Below, piece after piece: positions 59,483 to 64,000 of a stretch of DNA of 64,000 nt. The position numbers were made by a program, and so were the translations under genes. Each line of letters opens with the position of its first letter. Positions within the stretch are counted from its first letter, which is position 1. The notes beneath the pieces were generated by a model. It worked only from the letters and a program-made list of their open reading frames with translations. It searched no databases and had not been told where the DNA came from. Location: positions 24,391 through 88,390 of the forward strand of contig WVYN01000024.1 of the NCBI GenBank assembly GCA_011772965.1, read 5' to 3'. The stretch comes from Gammaproteobacteria bacterium. Lineage in GTDB: Bacteria; Pseudomonadota; Gammaproteobacteria; Eutrophobiales; Eutrophobiaceae.

Positions 59483-59854
59483 ATGCAACTATTATTCATC
59501 GCTGGCGGAGGCGCCATGGGGGCCCTGTTTCGTTTCTGGCTGGCAAACGGCATCCATGTGCTGCTCGGACGGGGATTTCCTTACGGTACATTAACCGTCA
59601 ATGTGATCGGTTCTTTGCTGATGGGTATATTTTATGTGTTTTTAACAGAACGCATGAACATTGCACCTGAATGGCGGGCAGGTCTCTTGATCGGTTTGCT
59701 GGGCGCCTTTACCACGTTTTCAACTTTTTCAATTGAAACCTTGCACTTGCTGGAGAGCGGTGAGCAAATCAAGGCACTTTTGAACATAGTATTAAGCGTG
59801 AGTTTGTGTATAACAGTCTGCTGGCTGGGAATGGTAATCGCGAGGCAGGCATGA
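59483..59854 (+). CDS. crcB: Fluoride ion channel CrcB (Fluc)
   Basis: This 123-residue protein has four helices and the Fluc signatures GGAMGALFRFW (residues 8-18), YGTLTVNVIGSLLMG, including the conserved asparagine, and GLLGAFTTFSTFSIET. It forms a dimeric channel that expels fluoride from the cytosol. It overlaps the DUF190 gene by 4 bases (ATGA), so the two are translationally coupled. I looked for a fluoride riboswitch in the 49-base upstream gap and found none. Confidence 0.95.
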   Translation: MQLLFIAGGGAMGALFRFWLANGIHVLLGRGFPYGTLTVNVIGSLLMGIFYVFLTERMNIAPEWRAGLLIGLLGAFTTFSTFSIETLHLLESGEQIKALLNIVLSVSLCITVCWLGMVIARQA

Positions 59855-60156
59855 AAGAGTTGGAAGTTACTATGGTTCGGATTTACCTGCATGAGGCCAA
59901 GGCACATCAGCAGGAGATTCTGGAATTTTTACATGATGACAGCAAGGTGAGGGGCGTCACTGTATTTCGTGGCATTACCGGCTTTGGTGTTTCAGGTAAA
60001 TATCATTCTTCCACATTGACTGATATGTCTCTGGACCTGCCAGTTATCATTGAATTTTATGATGAGCCGGAAAAAATTAAAATTATCATTGAACAATTAA
60101 ACCTGAAAATATCTCCTGGCCATATTGTTTATTGGCCAGCCAGAATCGCACTATAG
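59851..60156 (+). CDS. DUF190 domain protein, coupled to CrcB
   Basis: This 101-residue protein has DUF190, seen in VRIYLHEAKAHQQEILEFLHDDSKVRGVTVFRGITGFG. The fold is that of PII-like signalling proteins. DUF190 genes commonly accompany or are fused to crcB, and here the ATG lies inside the crcB stop. It may bind a ligand and modulate the channel; this is inference. The ATG at 59851 is favoured over an upstream in-frame ATG (59806) that would lie entirely inside crcB. Confidence 0.88.
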   Translation: MKELEVTMVRIYLHEAKAHQQEILEFLHDDSKVRGVTVFRGITGFGVSGKYHSSTLTDMSLDLPVIIEFYDEPEKIKIIIEQLNLKISPGHIVYWPARIAL

Positions 60157-61455
<1,299 letters not shown>

Positions 61456-61495
61456 GATTTTTAGCTGGCCGCTAATTACAATCTATACTTAGGGT

Positions 61496-61687
61496 ATGAA
61501 TGCCCTGGATGAATATGCCATTCAATGCCCTTACTGTGGTGAACCCCTCTCCTTGCTGATTGACCGCTCGGATGAGTCCCGCTCCTATGTGGAGGACTGC
61601 CAGGTCTGTTGCCAACCCATACTTCTGGAGGTCGCCATTTCAAGGGAAGGTGAAATGTCAGTGATGGCCCACCAGGAAAACGAATAG
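61496..61687 (+). CDS. CPXCG motif-containing cysteine-rich protein
   Basis: This 63-residue protein has a zinc-ribbon layout: C11/C14 in QCPYCGEP and C35/C38 (with C39) in EDCQVCCQP. Uncharacterised CPXCG proteins of this size are conserved in gammaproteobacteria. A metal-binding role is likely, and no enzyme activity is known. It lies 40 bases after serS on the same strand and converges with the unrecognised 224-residue gene, with 10 bases between the stops. Confidence 0.9.
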   Translation: MNALDEYAIQCPYCGEPLSLLIDRSDESRSYVEDCQVCCQPILLEVAISREGEMSVMAHQENE

Positions 61688-61697
61688 TCAATACTGA

Positions 61698-62372
61698 TCA
61701 GGTAATTTTATCGAGGCGGGGGACCGTTTCCGCAGGCTTGAGACTGGCGGGTGATATGTCATGGTTATCCAGCATCTGTTTGATTACAGATTCATAAGTC
61801 CCTGCCTCATCGGTTTGAACCGGCAACAACAAGTCATGCAATTCCGGTTTTCTTTCCAGTAGTTTTTCTGCAAGTGAAGCAGTCACGATCAGCCGGCTCA
61901 AGTCGCGTATTAATAACTTTTTAGTGATAAACGGGTAGTGAAAAACCATGCCGCTGTCACCAATAGCGAGAACTGCCGCGTTTTTTTTTGATAGGGCCTC
62001 ATTGAACAAACTTGCCGGGAAAACAAGAATACCGCCCTCTGTATTGCCATGTTTTAAACCGCTGACGGTCAATGCATCACTCAGTTCATGAGTGACGAAA
62101 TAAAGATTCATGATGCGCTCTACACGGCTTTCCTCCCTGGAACCATGAAAGTGATGAAAATTACCCCCCATAATAGATTTGAAAATTCCGGTCTCTATCC
62201 CCCTGAAAAGATATCCTTCCTCAGTGAAACGCCTGGCGGTGAATGAATATCCCGCGTTTAACAAATCGTTGATTGGCGGGACCCATGGGGAAGAATGAAC
62301 AAATTCTTTCTCTTTGGTTGCTGGTGCATAGAGATAAGAATCTTTCAGCAGGCTGAAATCCGGTGCATTCAT
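61698..62372 (-). CDS. Protein of unknown function
   Basis: I do not recognise this 224-residue protein. It has no signal peptide or membrane helix. Notable blocks are FTARRFTEEGYLFRGIETGIF (about residues 44-64), MGGNFHHFHGSREESRVERIMNLYFVTHEL (about 68-97), and GGILVFPASLFNEALSKKNAAVLAIGDSG. The segment LFRG faintly resembles the first arginine motif of ADP-ribosyltransferases, with a later S and E not clearly placed; this is a weak idea only. It is 51 bases downstream of the pntB end on the far side, both on the minus strand, and reads away from the pnt genes' control region. Confidence 0.7.
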   Translation of the reverse strand: MNAPDFSLLKDSYLYAPATKEKEFVHSSPWVPPINDLLNAGYSFTARRFTEEGYLFRGIETGIFKSIMGGNFHHFHGSREESRVERIMNLYFVTHELSDALTVSGLKHGNTEGGILVFPASLFNEALSKKNAAVLAIGDSGMVFHYPFITKKLLIRDLSRLIVTASLAEKLLERKPELHDLLLPVQTDEAGTYESVIKQMLDNHDISPASLKPAETVPRLDKIT

Positions 62373-62423
62373 AATACGTTAAAAACAATTGCCAGTCTTG
62401 AAACCGGCAAACGTTAGGGTATA

Positions 62424-63821
62424 TCAGTCAGGCAGTAATTTTAAAACTGATTCGAGGCTTTCCTTGGCATCACCAAACAGCATCCGGGTATTTTCCTTGT
62501 AGAAAAGGGGATTATCCACTCCAGCGTAACCAGTGGCCATGCTACGTTTAAGCACGATGGTTATTTTGCCTTTCCAACATTCCAGTACTGGCATACCGGC
62601 AATGGGACTATCCGGAACTTCCTGAGCCGATGGATTCACAATATCGTTTGCACCAATCACCACGGAGACATCCACATCCGGAAAATCTTCATTAATCTCA
62701 TCCATCTCGAAGACGATATCATAAGGGACCCTGGCCTCGGCCAGCAGTACATTCATATGGCCCGGCATTCTACCGGCAACGGGATGAATGCCAAAACGAA
62801 CATTGACGCCCTTTTCCCGTAAGTGCTTGGTGATTTCATTAACGATGTGCTGAGCCTGGGCAACGGCCATTCCATAACCGGGAATTATCATGACTTCCTT
62901 GGCAGCAGATAACAAGTTGGCTGCTCCTTCTGCATCAATTGATATCACCTCACCAGCTTCCTCGGTTCCTGCAGCAGCGCTACCACCGCTGGTTCCAAAG
63001 CCACCGGCAATGACAGCAACAAATCTTCGGTTCATGGCCCGACACATGATGTAACTGAGGATTGCACCACTGCTGCCGACCAGCGCGCCGACAACGATCA
63101 AAAGGTCGTTATTTAACATGAAGCCGGTCGCTGCCGCGGCCCAACCGGAATAACTGTTCAACATGGATATCACCACGGGCATGTCGGCACCACCAATGGC
63201 CATCACCATGTGAATGCCAAAGAGCAGGGCAAGTACGGTCATTATCAACAATGGCGTCAAACCACTGCCAGCTGCTGATTGTTCAACAAATGAGACACCC
63301 AGCCAGATACAGGCAATGAGTATGCCCAGATTTAACCAGTGTCGCGCTGGCAAGAGCAGGGGCTTCCCAGAGATCTTGGCACTCAGTTTACCAAAGGCTA
63401 TGACAGAACCGGTGAAAGTCACAGCACCGATGAGTATTCCCAAATAGGTTTCAATATCATGTATGGTTTTGTCGACACCGGTGTAAGCTATACTGTGGTC
63501 CATAAAGTTGGCAAAGCCAACCAGTACGGCGGCCATACCAACCAGGCTGTGCAGGATAGCAACCAGTTCCGGCATCTGAGTCATCTCAACCTTGCGGGCA
63601 AGCAGCAGACCAACAGTGCCACCGATAATCACACCACCAAGCAGGAGACCATAATTTGCCGTGACCAGCCCAGAGATGGTGACGAGCAGGGCAATTAACA
63701 TACCAATGATGCCGTAGAGATTGCCCCTGCGTGATGTTTCCTGGTTACTCAGACCACCCAGGGCCAGGATGAAGAGGATAGTGGCCGCAATATATGAAAC
63801 GGTAATGACTCCTGATGGCAT
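62424..63821 (-). CDS. pntB: NAD(P) transhydrogenase subunit beta
   Basis: This is a 465-residue PntB. Its first half has eight or more transmembrane helices ([20 protein letters not shown] and later). The second half is the NADP-binding domain with [53 protein letters not shown] and [13 protein letters not shown], typical of the domain III fold. It couples proton entry to NADPH production from NADH. It lies 11 bases after the partial alpha-subunit gene, and AGGGAG precedes its ATG. Confidence 0.96.
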   Translation of the reverse strand: MPSGVITVSYIAATILFILALGGLSNQETSRRGNLYGIIGMLIALLVTISGLVTANYGLLLGGVIIGGTVGLLLARKVEMTQMPELVAILHSLVGMAAVLVGFANFMDHSIAYTGVDKTIHDIETYLGILIGAVTFTGSVIAFGKLSAKISGKPLLLPARHWLNLGILIACIWLGVSFVEQSAAGSGLTPLLIMTVLALLFGIHMVMAIGGADMPVVISMLNSYSGWAAAATGFMLNNDLLIVVGALVGSSGAILSYIMCRAMNRRFVAVIAGGFGTSGGSAAAGTEEAGEVISIDAEGAANLLSAAKEVMIIPGYGMAVAQAQHIVNEITKHLREKGVNVRFGIHPVAGRMPGHMNVLLAEARVPYDIVFEMDEINEDFPDVDVSVVIGANDIVNPSAQEVPDSPIAGMPVLECWKGKITIVLKRSMATGYAGVDNPLFYKENTRMLFGDAKESLESVLKLLPD

Positions 63822-63832
63822 GACTATTCTCC

Positions 63833-64000
63833 CTATTTCCTGAACATCTGCAGCATGCGCTGTGTAACAGCGAAGCCACCAAAAATATTGACACTGGTGA
63901 TCAGGATCGCAATCGCGGCAAGAATCATGATCGTTTTATTCTCGGAAGAAATCTGAAGAAGTGCACCAATGATAATGATACTGCTAATGGCATTGGTTAC
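63833..64000 (-). CDS. NAD(P) transhydrogenase alpha subunit, C-terminal membrane part (partial)
   Basis: The right edge of the window cuts this minus-strand gene, of which the last 55 codons and the stop (63833-63835) are present. The translation has two hydrophobic helices ([14 protein letters not shown] and [22 protein letters not shown]) and ends QRMLQMFRK. This matches the C-terminal membrane end of PntA or of the separate PntAb subunit (domain II). With pntB 11 bases away, it completes the proton-translocating transhydrogenase. Whether the soluble NAD-binding part is fused or separate cannot be told here. Confidence 0.9.
   Translation of the reverse strand, partial: VTNAISSIIIIGALLQISSENKTIMILAAIAILITSVNIFGGFAVTQRMLQMFRK

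Overview
The window reads as a chromosomal segment of a Gram-negative gammaproteobacterium. Supporting evidence: an LPS pathway (lpxK, kdsB), Lol lipoprotein sorting (lolA, lolC/E-type permease, lolD), a Braun-type lipoprotein, topoisomerase IV (parE, parC), EF-P with both beta-lysylation enzymes (epmA, epmB), hrpA, hslR, pntAB, and gene orders typical of the class (lolCD-DUF2062-comEC-exbBD-lpxK-kdsB as in Pseudomonas-like genomes; ftsK-lolA-rarA-crcB-serS). I cannot name the genus. Coding density is very high. I see no tRNA, rRNA, insertion sequence, prophage or CRISPR array, and no gene-free stretch longer than about 280 bases.

Layout. 0-7.3 kb: end of hrpA, a CPA2 antiporter, a small anchored protein, a carboxymuconolactone-decarboxylase/Rieske fusion, then the minus-strand trio MoxR - DUF58 - transglutaminase. 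7.4-14.8 kb: nitroreductase, hslR, moaB, a two-gene RND efflux system, and an L,D-transpeptidase convergent with an Lpp-type lipoprotein that ends in lysine (enzyme and probable substrate side by side). 14.9-20.2 kb: a small periplasmic protein, an aminotransferase, an HNH endonuclease, mazG, folE2, ispA-xseB. 20.3-22.8 kb: rubrerythrin, a GlpC-like iron-sulfur protein and DUF3501. 22.9-29.0 kb: parE and parC, both with GTG starts and with a frame-disrupted small ORF between them on the other strand, then a receiver-GGDEF-EAL protein with degenerate cyclic-di-GMP domains. 29.1-33.7 kb: epmB diverging from efp-epmA and a DinG/YoaA helicase.

33.7-37.7 kb: O-methyltransferase, a CpdA-type phosphodiesterase, a membrane-anchored Hanks kinase and tsaB. 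37.8-45.9 kb: the envelope cluster lolC-lolD, DUF2062, comEC-exbB-exbD-lpxK-ycaR-kdsB, then infA. 46-50.6 kb: bpt-aat and a FemAB/GNAT-like protein in overlapping order, a secreted protein, a histone-deacetylase-fold enzyme with a Tat-type signal, and DUF1820. 50.6-55 kb: overlapping operon trxB - MDR oxidoreductase - alpha/beta hydrolase - AbgT transporter. 55.1-64 kb: ftsK, lolA, rarA, crcB-DUF190, serS, a CPXCG protein, an unrecognised 224-residue protein, and pntB with the end of a pntA subunit running off the right edge.

Most of the window is housekeeping. I did not find an obvious new defence or mobile system. The items most worth a second look are the disrupted small ORF after parE, the CMD-Rieske fusion that has lost its CxxC, the bpt-aat-FemAB-like trio, the Tat-type HDAC-fold enzyme, the Ldt-Lpp pair, the atypical QVDEI motif in KdsB, and the degenerate GGDEF/EAL protein. 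The first 7 kb look more AT-rich by eye than the trxB-ftsK region. I did not compute this.
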